A DNA stretch of 64,000 nucleotides from Cytophagaceae bacterium UBA7467 (GTDB taxonomy: Bacteria > Bacteroidota > Bacteroidia > Cytophagales > Spirosomataceae): the NCBI GenBank assembly GCA_002479785.1, contig DLPD01000013.1:1-64000 (forward strand), read 5' to 3'. A program made the position numbers and the translations under genes. Below are positions 42,008 to 49,773 of the stretch, in pieces (position 1 is the first letter of the stretch; each line of letters begins with the position of its first letter). Below the pieces are notes generated by a model that ran no database searches, was not told the DNA's origin, and saw only the letters and a program-made list of their open reading frames with translations.

Positions 42008-42712
42008 TTAATTACATAGGTTTCTTACAGCCTCTGAAGCTCCAGGATAATTCAGTTTTTGAGCTTGCTGAAAGGCTAGGCAGGCTTTTTCGTTTTCTTT
42101 TGATTTTATATAACTAAGGCCTAGCGCATAATAGGCTTTACCAAAATTCGGGTTTATCTCCGCCGCTTTGGCAAAATCAGCAATAGCCCCGGTAAAATTT
42201 TCTTCTTGGAATAGAATATTCCCTCGATTGTAATAGGCATTTATGTCTCGAGGAGCCAATTTGATGGCTTGTGTAAAATCAATTTTAGCTTTTGCTGGTT
42301 GCGCTAGGGCCGCATGGATAATCCCTCTTTGGAGATATCCTGCGCTGGAATCTGGCTGTGAAGTGATGGCTTTATCCGTTGGAGCTAAAGCTTTATCCCA
42401 AACACCTTGTTCCATTAAAACAGCCCCTAGATTCATTTGAGCCGTATATAAGGAGGGTTTTAATTCAATGGCTTTGCGATAAGCTGCTTCTGCCTCCGGA
42501 TAATTTTTTTCTTGAAATAGGATGACGCCTCGTAGATTATATGCTTCTGCTAAACCGGGGTTTTTCTCAATTGCTTTCTGTAATGCTTCTTTAGCAGAAA
42601 GCGTTTCTCCTTTCTTAAGACGTGCTTTCGCTTCATCTAACCAAGCCTCTCCAGAAGTAGAACATGCCCAGGCAACGCAAAGGCTTAAAAATAGAATCAA
42701 TTTTTTCATCAT
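42008..42712 (-). CDS. TPR-repeat lipoprotein
   Basis: A 234-residue protein with a lipoprotein leader (MMKKLILFLSLCVAWACS) and about five to six TPR units through the chain (AEAYNLRGVILFQEKNYPEA, YTAQMNLGAVLMEQGVWDKA, INAYYNRGNILFQEENFTGA, GKAYYALGLSYIKSKENEKA). It is probably periplasmic and membrane-anchored and serves as a protein-interaction scaffold. First gene of a three-gene minus-strand unit, divergent from the SRP RNA gene. Confidence 0.87.
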   Translation of the reverse strand: MMKKLILFLSLCVAWACSTSGEAWLDEAKARLKKGETLSAKEALQKAIEKNPGLAEAYNLRGVILFQEKNYPEAEAAYRKAIELKPSLYTAQMNLGAVLMEQGVWDKALAPTDKAITSQPDSSAGYLQRGIIHAALAQPAKAKIDFTQAIKLAPRDINAYYNRGNILFQEENFTGAIADFAKAAEINPNFGKAYYALGLSYIKSKENEKACLAFQQAQKLNYPGASEAVRNLCN

Positions 42713-42750
42713 TTAAAGTTAAGGGGCTATTCCAAAAAAACGATATTTAT

Positions 42751-42781
42751 TTTGAAAAAACCTGCTTTTTTGCCATCTTTG
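42751..42781 (+). promoter_or_regulatory. Promoter of the SRP RNA gene
   Basis: The -33 box TTTG (42751-42754) is separated by exactly 19 nt from the -7 box CATCTTTG (42774-42781), one mismatch to TAnnTTTG. The predicted start of transcription 5 nt further on coincides with the first paired base of the SRP RNA. This is the clearest full promoter in the window. Confidence 0.75.
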
Positions 42782-42785
42782 TCCT

Positions 42786-42863
42786 GGCAAATTACCAGCT
42801 CCCGCTGAATCCCCCAGGTCTTGATCGAAGCAAGGGTAGGTCGGTCGTAGCGGTGAATTTGCC
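42786..42863 (+). ncRNA. ffs: Signal recognition particle RNA (4.5S, small bacterial type)
   Basis: A 78-nt RNA closed by the perfect helix GGCAAATT/AATTTGCC and followed by T7 (42865-42871). The central part carries the SRP symmetric-loop sequences CAGG and AGCA, then AAGGGTAGG. The flanks CTCCCGC and GGTCGTAGCGG match E. coli 4.5S segments. It binds Ffh and targets membrane proteins. The apical loop between the conserved UC and GA is UUGAUC instead of a GGAA tetraloop. A good -33/-7 promoter lies directly upstream, and the aldolase gene starts 26 nt downstream. Confidence 0.9.
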
Positions 42864-42889
42864 ATTTTTTTGTTATAAAAATCTGACCT

Positions 42890-43546
42890 ATGAAATTTTT
42901 TATCGATACAGCGAACCTAGCACAAATTAAAGAAGCACAAGATTTAGGTGTTTTAGATGGTGTTACAACAAACCCTTCCTTAATGGCTAAAGAAGGAATC
43001 ACCGGAAAAGACAATGTATTACGTCATTACAAAGCAATTTGTGATATTGTAGACGGAGATGTGTCTGCTGAAGTAATCGCCACAGATTATGAAGGTATGA
43101 TTCGCGAAGGTGAAGAATTAGCGGAGCTCGATGAGAAAATCGTAGTTAAGATTCCCATGATCAAGGACGGTATCAAGGCCTTGAAATATTTTTCAGAAAG
43201 AGGAATTAAAACGAATTGTACACTTGTATTCTCTGCAGGGCAAGCTTTGTTAGCTGCTAAAGCAGGTGCAACCTACGTTTCCCCTTTCATCGGACGTTTA
43301 GATGATATCTCTTTCGATGGTATAGAATTGATCGAACAAATTCGGTTAATCTATGATAACTATGAATTTGATACTCAAATCTTAGCAGCCTCTGTTCGTC
43401 ACCCTATGCACATCATTAAATGTGCAGAAGCTGCAGCTGATGTGATGACAGGTCCTTTATCTGCTATGCTTGCTTTATTAAAGCACCCATTGACAGATAA
43501 TGGTTTAGCACAATTTTTAGCGGATCACGCAAAAGCAAATTCTTAA
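42890..43546 (+). CDS. fsa: Fructose-6-phosphate aldolase/transaldolase-like protein
   Basis: A 218-residue cytoplasmic Schiff-base aldolase of the short transaldolase (TalC/FSA) group. Motifs: MKFFIDTANLAQIKEAQDLGVLDGVTTNPSL, the Schiff-base Lys at about 87 in VVKIPMIKDG, TLVFSAGQALLAAKAGATYVSPFIGRLDD and LAASVRHPMHI. It either transfers dihydroxyacetone in the pentose phosphate pathway or forms fructose-6-phosphate; the sequence does not decide. The gene follows the SRP RNA and its T-run by 18 nt, so expression depends on read-through or on an unseen own promoter. Confidence 0.92.
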   Translation: MKFFIDTANLAQIKEAQDLGVLDGVTTNPSLMAKEGITGKDNVLRHYKAICDIVDGDVSAEVIATDYEGMIREGEELAELDEKIVVKIPMIKDGIKALKYFSERGIKTNCTLVFSAGQALLAAKAGATYVSPFIGRLDDISFDGIELIEQIRLIYDNYEFDTQILAASVRHPMHIIKCAEAAADVMTGPLSAMLALLKHPLTDNGLAQFLADHAKANS

Positions 43547-43564
43547 TTAACCTAGGCGATATTT

Positions 43565-44236
43565 ATGTCTGTTTTATCTTTTGAACAAGTAAGTATTTCA
43601 CAAGAAGGTGTTAACACACTAGAAGACATTAATTTAACAATTAATGAGGGGGATTTTTATTATTTAATTGGTAAAACAGGTAGCGGAAAGAGTACTTTTT
43701 TCCGTAGTATCATTGCGGAAATTGGTCTACAATCTGGGACAGCCTCGGTGGCAGGGTATTCATTGAATACCATCAAGCGATCAGAGGTTCCTTATTTAAG
43801 ACGCAAGTTAGGCTTCGTTTTTCAAGATTTTCAATTGTTGACAGATCGCAATGTCGAGAAGAATTTGGCTTTCGTTTTAGAAGCGACAGGACATACAAGC
43901 AAGGATGAAATTCGATTCAAAATTGAGGAGGTTTTGGCGCGCGTGGGAATGAGTTCTGCCATTACTAAGCGAATTCATCGACTTTCTGGAGGAGAACAAC
44001 AACGCATTTGTATCGCACGTGCCATTCTGAATAATCCTGTATTGTTGTTAGCAGATGAGCCTACAGGCCATTTAGACCCAGAGGTTTCTTTGGAAATTAT
44101 GCAGTTATTTAAGGAATTGAATCAAAGTGGAATGGCCATCATTATGGCGAGTCACGATTACACTACCATGGCTAAAGTTCCAGGCCAAATCCTAAAATGC
44201 GAAGGAGGTAAAATCTTCCCTGTCGTAAGTCTGTAG
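43565..44236 (+). CDS. ftsE: FtsE-like ABC transporter ATP-binding protein
   Basis: A 223-residue ATPase with Walker A GKTGSGKST, Q-loop FVFQDF, signature LSGGEQQR, Walker B LLLADEPTG and the switch His in MASHDY. Overall length and the start VLSFEQVSISQEGVNTLEDINL fit FtsE, the cytoplasmic partner of FtsX that activates peptidoglycan hydrolases at division. No ftsX is adjacent. A LolD-like or other macrolide-type ATPase remains possible. It lies 18 nt downstream of fsa and ends 2 nt from the convergent porX stop. Confidence 0.82.
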   Translation: MSVLSFEQVSISQEGVNTLEDINLTINEGDFYYLIGKTGSGKSTFFRSIIAEIGLQSGTASVAGYSLNTIKRSEVPYLRRKLGFVFQDFQLLTDRNVEKNLAFVLEATGHTSKDEIRFKIEEVLARVGMSSAITKRIHRLSGGEQQRICIARAILNNPVLLLADEPTGHLDPEVSLEIMQLFKELNQSGMAIIMASHDYTTMAKVPGQILKCEGGKIFPVVSL

Positions 44237-44238
44237 TC

Positions 44239-45804
44239 CTATTTTCCCGTATAGTAAATCACTGGAATAATACATTCCTCTAACGAGATGCCTCCGTGTT
44301 GGAAGGTATTTCTATAGTGGTTTACGTATTGGTTGTAATTATTAGGGTAAGCAAAAAGATTGTCCTCTTTAGCGAAAACATAAGTTGTAGATACGTTTGG
44401 TTTAGGTAAGAAGATATTCTCCGGCTTACGGCAAACCATCATTTTGTTCGTCGCATCCCAGTTTAAATTTTTCCCCTGTTTGTAGCGCAAATTCGTATTG
44501 GTATTGCGATCTCCTACGATTTTAATGGGATTTTGTACGCGAATCATCCCGTGGTCCGTGGTGATAATCACGCGACCTTTTTTCTCCGCTATCTTTTTCA
44601 ATAAGTCGAAGAGGGGAGAATGCTGGAACCAGCTAGACGTTAAGCTGCGGTATGCTGATTCATCTGGGGCTAATTCTTTAATCATCGCCATATCTGTTCG
44701 GGCATGGGATAGCATGTCGACAAAGTTGTAGACGATGACATTAAAATCATTAGTTGCTAATTTGTTGAAATTATCAACTAATTGTTTTCCTTGGTATTGG
44801 TGAACAATCTTGTGATACGAGCTTTTAGCATTGATTCTCAATCGTTTCAATTGCTCCTGCAAGTAAAATTCCTCGTATTTATTATACCCCTCTTCATCTT
44901 CCGAATCCCCTAAATCATACACCCATTTATCAGGATAATTCTTTGCCATTTCAGATGGCATCATCCCCGCAAAAATGGCATTTCGGGCATAAGCCGTGGT
45001 GGTAGGCAATATAGAGTAATAGTTGTTCTCAGACTCTAATTGGAAGTATTCTTGAATGTATTTATCTAGGGTTTTCCACTGATCAAATCGCAAATTATCA
45101 ATCAATATAAAATAGAGTGGGCTCTTGTCGTTAATCTTCGGAAAAACGTGCTTCCGAAGCATTAGATGCGATAAAACAGGTGTTTCAGCATCCGGTTTTT
45201 GTAACCAATCTTCGTAATTGTTCTCGATGAATTTGCTAAAATGGGCATTTGCCTCATTTTTCTGATTGTTCAAAACCTCTGCCATCGATTTGTTTTCTGT
45301 GGTGTCGATTTCGAGTTCCCAATAGACTAGCTTTTCGTAGATGTCGGACCATTCTTTGGCATTCAAATGATCCTGGTATTGCATCGATAATGCCAAAAAC
45401 TCTTGCTGATAGGTGATATTTGTTTTCCCTTCCTCGAGTCTTTTCTTATCGAAAATTCGCTTGACAGAAAGTAGTAATTGATTGGGATTCAATGGCTTAA
45501 TAAGGTAATCAGCAATCTTAGAGCCAATGGCGTCTTCCATTAATTCTTCCTCCTCTGATTTAGTAATCATGATCACTGGAAGGTTAGGTCTGATCTTTTT
45601 GATATGCAACAAAACCTCTAAACCGGACATTCCGGGCATATTTTCATCCAAGAATAAGATGTCAAACTTTTGAGTTTCTACTAATTCAAGCGCATCAGCC
45701 CCAGAATTAACCGTATAAACTTCATATCCTTTGCTCTCTAAAAACAAGATATAGGGTTTCAGTAAATCGATTTCATCGTCCGCCCAAAGTATTTTATACG
45801 TCAT
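44239..45804 (-). CDS. porX: PorX: receiver-PglZ response regulator of type IX secretion
   Basis: A 521-residue cytoplasmic regulator. A receiver domain (1 to about 125; acidic D9-D10, phospho-acceptor D53 in LFLDENMPGM, K in IKPLNP) is joined to a C-terminal PglZ/alkaline-phosphatase-like domain (about 215-515) with FILIDNLRFDQW and TDHGMIRVQNP metal motifs. This is the PorX architecture. PorX of Porphyromonas works with the kinase PorY and the sigma factor SigP to control T9SS genes, and its PglZ domain hydrolyses oligonucleotides (established). No porY or sigP lies nearby. A perfect palindrome (45831-45846) sits in the divergent gap upstream. Confidence 0.92.
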   Translation of the reverse strand: MTYKILWADDEIDLLKPYILFLESKGYEVYTVNSGADALELVETQKFDILFLDENMPGMSGLEVLLHIKKIRPNLPVIMITKSEEEELMEDAIGSKIADYLIKPLNPNQLLLSVKRIFDKKRLEEGKTNITYQQEFLALSMQYQDHLNAKEWSDIYEKLVYWELEIDTTENKSMAEVLNNQKNEANAHFSKFIENNYEDWLQKPDAETPVLSHLMLRKHVFPKINDKSPLYFILIDNLRFDQWKTLDKYIQEYFQLESENNYYSILPTTTAYARNAIFAGMMPSEMAKNYPDKWVYDLGDSEDEEGYNKYEEFYLQEQLKRLRINAKSSYHKIVHQYQGKQLVDNFNKLATNDFNVIVYNFVDMLSHARTDMAMIKELAPDESAYRSLTSSWFQHSPLFDLLKKIAEKKGRVIITTDHGMIRVQNPIKIVGDRNTNTNLRYKQGKNLNWDATNKMMVCRKPENIFLPKPNVSTTYVFAKEDNLFAYPNNYNQYVNHYRNTFQHGGISLEECIIPVIYYTGK

Positions 45805-45830
45805 TGCTCTTTTATTTACCTTTCAAGTCT

Positions 45831-45846
45831 AAAATTAGCTAATTTT
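45831..45846. promoter_or_regulatory. Perfect 16-nt palindrome between porX and the IscA-like gene
   Basis: AAAATTAGCTAATTTT lies in the divergent gap of 64 nt. Directly beside it on the minus strand is TAGACTTG (45824-45831), one mismatch from the TAnnTTTG box, 19 nt before the porX start. The palindrome could be an operator for one or both genes. Confidence 0.4.
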
Positions 45847-45868
45847 ACATCCACATCCACGTTAATAC

Positions 45869-46150
45869 ATGTTAATAGATCCTCCTGTTTATTTAACGGA
45901 ATCTGCAGTTGAAAATCTGCGTTTAATCTCCTTCCCTGAGCCTTTTCTTCGGGTGGGAATGCGCGGGGGAACTTGTGGAGGTACGTTTGTATTAGGATTC
46001 GATACTAAAACAGAGAATGATGAGGAGTACCTAATTGAAAATATACCCGTCATTATTGATCGAAGAGAATTGTTATTTGTCCTAGGTACGGAGATTTCAT
46101 ATGAAGTCCAAGGCAATGGTTTTTACCTTCATAAACCCGCTAAATCATGA
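45869..46150 (+). CDS. Degenerate A-type (IscA/HesB-like) protein
   Basis: A 93-residue protein with the HesB/IscA fold: LTESAVENLRL start, LRVGMRGGTCGGTFVLGFD with one Cys, then IIDRRELLFVLGTEISYE and GFYLHKP. In IscA-type proteins a C-terminal CGCG pair completes the iron or Fe-S site. Here that segment is absent, so it probably does not assemble clusters in the usual way. Its end overlaps the ppx start by ATGA (46147-46150), so the two are coupled. Confidence 0.78.
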   Translation: MLIDPPVYLTESAVENLRLISFPEPFLRVGMRGGTCGGTFVLGFDTKTENDEEYLIENIPVIIDRRELLFVLGTEISYEVQGNGFYLHKPAKS

Positions 46151-47037
46151 AATTTGCAGCCATAGATATTGGATCTAACGCCGCCCGCCTTCAAATATCG
46201 AGTGTGTTAGAAAATGATGGTATCATCAGTTTTAAGCGGATTGAGTATGTTCGTTTTGCCCTTCGATTAGGACACGACGTATTTAGTGATGGAGCTATAT
46301 CTCCAGAATCAGAGGTCCGGATTTTTAAACTCTTGCATGCCTATAAATTATTGATGGACCTGCACGAAGTGAAAGATTATGCCATTTGTGCGACATCAGC
46401 CATGCGCGAAGCATCTAATTCTGCCGAAATAATTACGCGTATACACAAGATTTTGGATATGAAAATCCAAATAATTGATGGTAGCCGTGAAGCGGAATTA
46501 ATCAATGATGTGGTGGTTCAGTCTTTACATCCGAAAAAAAACTACTTGCATATCGATGTGGGCGGAGGTAGTACGGAATTGAATATCTACCGTCATAGAG
46601 AAAAACTAGCTTCTAAATCCTTTAAAATTGGGTCTGTGCGCTTACTGGAAGGGACAGAAAAAGAGGGGGATTGGGAGAAGATGAGGAATTGGATATCCCA
46701 CCAAAAAGAATTGATTTCTGGTGATATTGAGGCAATTGGTACAGGTGGTAATATTGCCAAATTATTTAATTTATCGAAGCCTGCAGCGGAAGAAAAATCC
46801 ATGACATTTGATGCCTTATTTGAGATGGCAGCCTATGTGGGCTCTTTTTCGTTTGAAGAACGTGTCAATAAATTACGTTTAAATACGGACCGGGCTGACG
46901 TGATTGTACCGGCAGCATCCATTTATTTGACAGCGATGGAATTAGGAGGTTGCAAGTCGATTTTAGTGCCTGATTTAGGACTAAAAGATGGGATACTCCA
47001 AATGCTCTACGATCGTTATTTAAATCGGAAGAAATAA
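46147..47037 (+). CDS. Ppx/GppA family exopolyphosphatase-like phosphatase
   Basis: A 296-residue cytoplasmic protein of the ASKHA fold: AAIDIGSNAARLQI (phosphate 1), CATSAMREASN, IIDGSREAELI, LHIDVGGGSTELNIYR (phosphate 2) and AIGTGGNIAKL. It hydrolyses polyphosphate or pppGpp. The C-terminal HD-like domain of E. coli Ppx/GppA is missing; short two-domain forms are common in Bacteroidota. It is translationally coupled to the IscA-like gene and ends back to back with the convergent DUF3078 gene (TAATTA, no gap). Confidence 0.88.
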   Translation: MKFAAIDIGSNAARLQISSVLENDGIISFKRIEYVRFALRLGHDVFSDGAISPESEVRIFKLLHAYKLLMDLHEVKDYAICATSAMREASNSAEIITRIHKILDMKIQIIDGSREAELINDVVVQSLHPKKNYLHIDVGGGSTELNIYRHREKLASKSFKIGSVRLLEGTEKEGDWEKMRNWISHQKELISGDIEAIGTGGNIAKLFNLSKPAAEEKSMTFDALFEMAAYVGSFSFEERVNKLRLNTDRADVIVPAASIYLTAMELGGCKSILVPDLGLKDGILQMLYDRYLNRKK

Positions 47038-47928
47038 TTATTTTTCGATTCGATAAACCAAGCCCATCGATAAGATTTGCGAGAACTGCCAGCTCGGATC
47101 TTGATCGTAATCTCTGAATAAGACGATTTGAAGGTTTGTACTCACGTATTTGTTTACCTTCATGGTAACATTAGCATCAAAACGATGCACTATACTATTG
47201 GAGAGTGTAAGTCTGAAGTAATCAATTAGGGCCGAATAACGCGCTTTTACATTGATATTTTCCCATACATCCTTGTCTACGTTCACTAAATATTGGAATA
47301 CAAACTGGTTTCTGATATTGTCACCTGGTTTTTCTAAACCATATAAACCCGCTCTTGAGATGGCTTGATCAAAAACGAATGTTTGACGTAAACTACCTAT
47401 ACCTATTCGTGTGTAAAAGGATTTGTCAGGATGAAATTCTAAACCCATGGATGAAGTCAAATAGGCCGGTGCAAATATGCTCGAAACTAAAGAGTCTACA
47501 GGAATTCCTGCTTTATTTTTCTTGCCATACTCATATCCATTAAAAAATTGTGACTGAAAGTTCGTTGAACCGTAAAAGTCCCATTTAGGGCTAATTCGGT
47601 AACCTGCTTTAAATTCGTAGGCGATACGGTCGATGTTTTTCCGGAGACTTTGGGTTCTATTTTGGAGAAATCCTACTTGTAACGTTAGATCTGAATTAAG
47701 GCGCCACGATTCATTGGAGACATTCGCGGTATGATTTAAATACCAGCCGATCGCTAAGGTATTCGTACCCCCACCTTTCCAGTTATCGCTGAAACTTGAT
47801 TGATTTAGGTTGATGCCAGAAGTCATGACTTGCTTCCATTTCTTTGCCGTTGAATCAGCTCTAGATTCTGCGAGTGCAGGCTCTAAAGCAGTTAAAAACA
47901 ACAAGATGAAAAGTAAATAAAACTTCAT
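47038..47928 (-). CDS. DUF3078 outer-membrane beta-barrel-like protein
   Basis: A 296-residue protein from the ATG at 47928 (MKFYLLFILLFLTALEPALA is a good signal peptide; five more codons upstream are possible but less likely). The motif KWKQVMTSGINLNQSSFSDNWKGGGTNTLAIGWYLN is typical of DUF3078, a Bacteroidota outer-membrane family. Alternating strands run to the end (LSMGLVYRIEK). A TACCTTTG promoter box lies only 5 nt before the start codon, so the mRNA may be leaderless. Function unknown. Confidence 0.87.
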   Translation of the reverse strand: MKFYLLFILLFLTALEPALAESRADSTAKKWKQVMTSGINLNQSSFSDNWKGGGTNTLAIGWYLNHTANVSNESWRLNSDLTLQVGFLQNRTQSLRKNIDRIAYEFKAGYRISPKWDFYGSTNFQSQFFNGYEYGKKNKAGIPVDSLVSSIFAPAYLTSSMGLEFHPDKSFYTRIGIGSLRQTFVFDQAISRAGLYGLEKPGDNIRNQFVFQYLVNVDKDVWENINVKARYSALIDYFRLTLSNSIVHRFDANVTMKVNKYVSTNLQIVLFRDYDQDPSWQFSQILSMGLVYRIEK

Positions 47929-47932
47929 GTGA

Positions 47933-47940
47933 CAAAGGTA
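47933..47940 (-). promoter_or_regulatory. -7 promoter box of the DUF3078 gene, very close to the ATG
   Basis: TACCTTTG on the minus strand is a perfect TAnnTTTG match. The start of transcription expected 5 to 7 nt further on falls at or next to the ATG at 47928, implying a leaderless transcript. Confidence 0.45.
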
Positions 47941-47961
47941 CAAAAAACCTGAATGAATGGT

Positions 47962-48840
47962 TTATTTTCCAATAGATAAACGGATCTGCCCTGAAAAGAC
48001 CTCTTTAGGAGCTAATTCAATTAATCCATCACCCGTGTTGAAGGCATCCGTATTAGCGGTCATCGGCTCTATCGCCACAGAATGATACCCTTCTGGTTGG
48101 AATACTACCAGGAAAGGGAACTGTAAGGAGGATTGTTCTAAAATGAGAGAACGGTGGTGTTTATGGTCAATAAATTCCGTTAGATGTTTTTCCATGGCCT
48201 TTAGTCGAAAGACATGATCTACTTTTTCTTGGCTAAAAATAAATTCGGTCTGACCTTGTAGATTTTCCTCCTTCCATGGAATCATCTGCGAATCCGATAA
48301 AAAACGGCTAATAGGATGAAATTTGATTGATAAATCAGCTGCATTTGTATCTGGAAAACTAAAATAGGGATGCCAGCCGCAGGCGAATGGCATCGGATTT
48401 GTTCCAGTGTTTTTAGCTTCAAAAGTTATTTCTAATGCTCCTTCATCGGTTAAGGTGTAGGTATATCGAAACGTAAATGGAAAAGGGTAATTAGGTTCTT
48501 CACCTTTGTAAGCGTGCTCTAAGGTAGCAGATGAGTCAGTTTGTTGTATGAGGGAAAATGGTGCTCTAGCGAGTAATCCATGGATGGCGTTGCCTAAAGC
48601 GGGTTCGTTGATGGGTAATTGGTAATTTTTACCTTTGAAAGAATAGTTGCCATTGCGAACTCGATTCACCCAGGGAGTTAATAGGGCGCTTGGGTGGTAA
48701 GGATTACTGGCTAATGGGTGACTGTCACTTCCAGGAAGGTCGATAAGTGAAATGCCTGATAAGTGTAATTCAAGTAGGCTTGCTCCTGTTTGTGCGTCTA
48801 AAAGGAGACTATCGCCCGTTTTTAGGTTATTTAATTCCAT
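47962..48840 (-). CDS. Aldose 1-epimerase (galactose mutarotase) family protein
   Basis: A 292-residue cytoplasmic beta-sandwich protein that interconverts alpha and beta anomers of sugars. Landmarks are PWVNRVRNGNYSFKGKNYQLPINE with the substrate Arg, NAIHGLLARAPF with a catalytic-type His, FACGWHPYFSFPD with a second His, and a Glu in VAIEPMTANTDAFN. Length is slightly short for GalM, as often in this subgroup. It overlaps the upstream TIGR02757 gene by 10 nt. The specific sugar is unknown. Confidence 0.88.
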   Translation of the reverse strand: MELNNLKTGDSLLLDAQTGASLLELHLSGISLIDLPGSDSHPLASNPYHPSALLTPWVNRVRNGNYSFKGKNYQLPINEPALGNAIHGLLARAPFSLIQQTDSSATLEHAYKGEEPNYPFPFTFRYTYTLTDEGALEITFEAKNTGTNPMPFACGWHPYFSFPDTNAADLSIKFHPISRFLSDSQMIPWKEENLQGQTEFIFSQEKVDHVFRLKAMEKHLTEFIDHKHHRSLILEQSSLQFPFLVVFQPEGYHSVAIEPMTANTDAFNTGDGLIELAPKEVFSGQIRLSIGK

Positions 48841-49613
48841 AATGTTTTTTCTTCGATGCCCACTCCATAGAGGGCGAAATCATATTTAACTGGATCGTTT
48901 GGATCTAGCTCTCGTAACGTTTCAGTGAGGGCCAAAGCCGTTTTCCAATTCGCCTTCTCTTCTTTCATTAATCCTAGATTAGCTGCCGTTCGCATCGCGT
49001 GTACATCTAAAGGGCAAACTAATTGTGCTGGTTTAATAGTGTTCCAAAGCCCAAAATCTACTCCTGCTTTATCTTTTCTGACCATCCAGCGCAAAAATAG
49101 GTTGATACGTTTACAAGCAGAGTTTTTTAAAGGAGAGGCAATATGCTTCTTCGTACGCTCTGGTGCCCATTCGGATTCGAAAAAATAATGATAGAAGCCA
49201 TTTAGGCCATTTTCGACAGAAGTATCATTTTCTTTCAAACCTTTGCAGAACGCGCTTTCGAGGGAATTATTGTTTTGATAATGCCTTTGAAAGAAATCTA
49301 TAAAATATAGAGTGTCCGGGTATTGAAAAGTTCGGTGCTTGAAATGCTCGAATCGCTTTAAATCACTCGCTTGATGCCCTAGAATGAACTCATATGGAGC
49401 TCCATCCATTAAATCGATAAGCGTTTTTGCATTTTGAAGAATCGTTTTCCGCTGACCCCAGGCTAAAATGGCCACCCAAAACCCCATTATCTCCTTGTCT
49501 TGTAATCGACTAAATAGATGGGGAATTTGAATAGGATCGTGTTCTATGAAGCGCGGATGATTGAAAAAAGCGAATTTCTCTTCTAAGATGGCCGCTATTT
49601 TTTCTGAAATCAT
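48831..49613 (-). CDS. TIGR02757 family protein
   Basis: A 260-residue protein of a family found mainly in Bacteroidota, whose layout resembles helix-hairpin-helix DNA glycosylase-like folds (GFWVAILAWGQRKTILQNAKTLIDLMDGAPYEFI; CPLDVHAMRTAANLGLM; a final LRELDPNDPVKYDFALYGVGI). The invariant DVHA segment may be the functional site. Biochemical role is unknown to me. It is coupled by ATGA to a 53-residue membrane protein gene upstream and overlaps the epimerase gene downstream by 10 nt. Confidence 0.85.
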   Translation of the reverse strand: MISEKIAAILEEKFAFFNHPRFIEHDPIQIPHLFSRLQDKEIMGFWVAILAWGQRKTILQNAKTLIDLMDGAPYEFILGHQASDLKRFEHFKHRTFQYPDTLYFIDFFQRHYQNNNSLESAFCKGLKENDTSVENGLNGFYHYFFESEWAPERTKKHIASPLKNSACKRINLFLRWMVRKDKAGVDFGLWNTIKPAQLVCPLDVHAMRTAANLGLMKEEKANWKTALALTETLRELDPNDPVKYDFALYGVGIEEKTLWN

Positions 49614-49771
49614 TTTCGACTAAATAGGGCAACTACCCTGGAGGGAAGGGAAAAAATCCAAACCAAAACCGTTACTGCCATGGAGAATGCTGCAATAAAA
49701 GGGTAGGATAGAATAAAGAATATTTCAAATACCACATGGCCAGCGGTGATAGGCCTCTTTCTCTTGTTCAT
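49610..49771 (-). CDS. Small 53-residue membrane protein
   Basis: A short gene (start MNKRKRPITAGHVVFEIFFI, end RVVALFSRK) with a basic N-terminus and two hydrophobic stretches (about 13-29 and 30-43) suggesting a hairpin or a single long helix. It starts 2 nt after the LysM gene stops and its stop overlaps the TIGR02757 start in an ATGA junction (49610-49613). Tight spacing on both sides supports a real gene. Function not recognised; conservation of the reading frame in relatives would decide. Confidence 0.72.
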   Translation of the reverse strand: MNKRKRPITAGHVVFEIFFILSYPFIAAFSMAVTVLVWIFSLPSRVVALFSRK

Positions 49772-49773
49772 AT

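Noticed and set aside
42727..43014. Minus-strand reading frame over the SRP RNA and the start of fsa
   Set aside because: It overlaps a well-supported RNA gene and aldolase gene and shows no protein family features.
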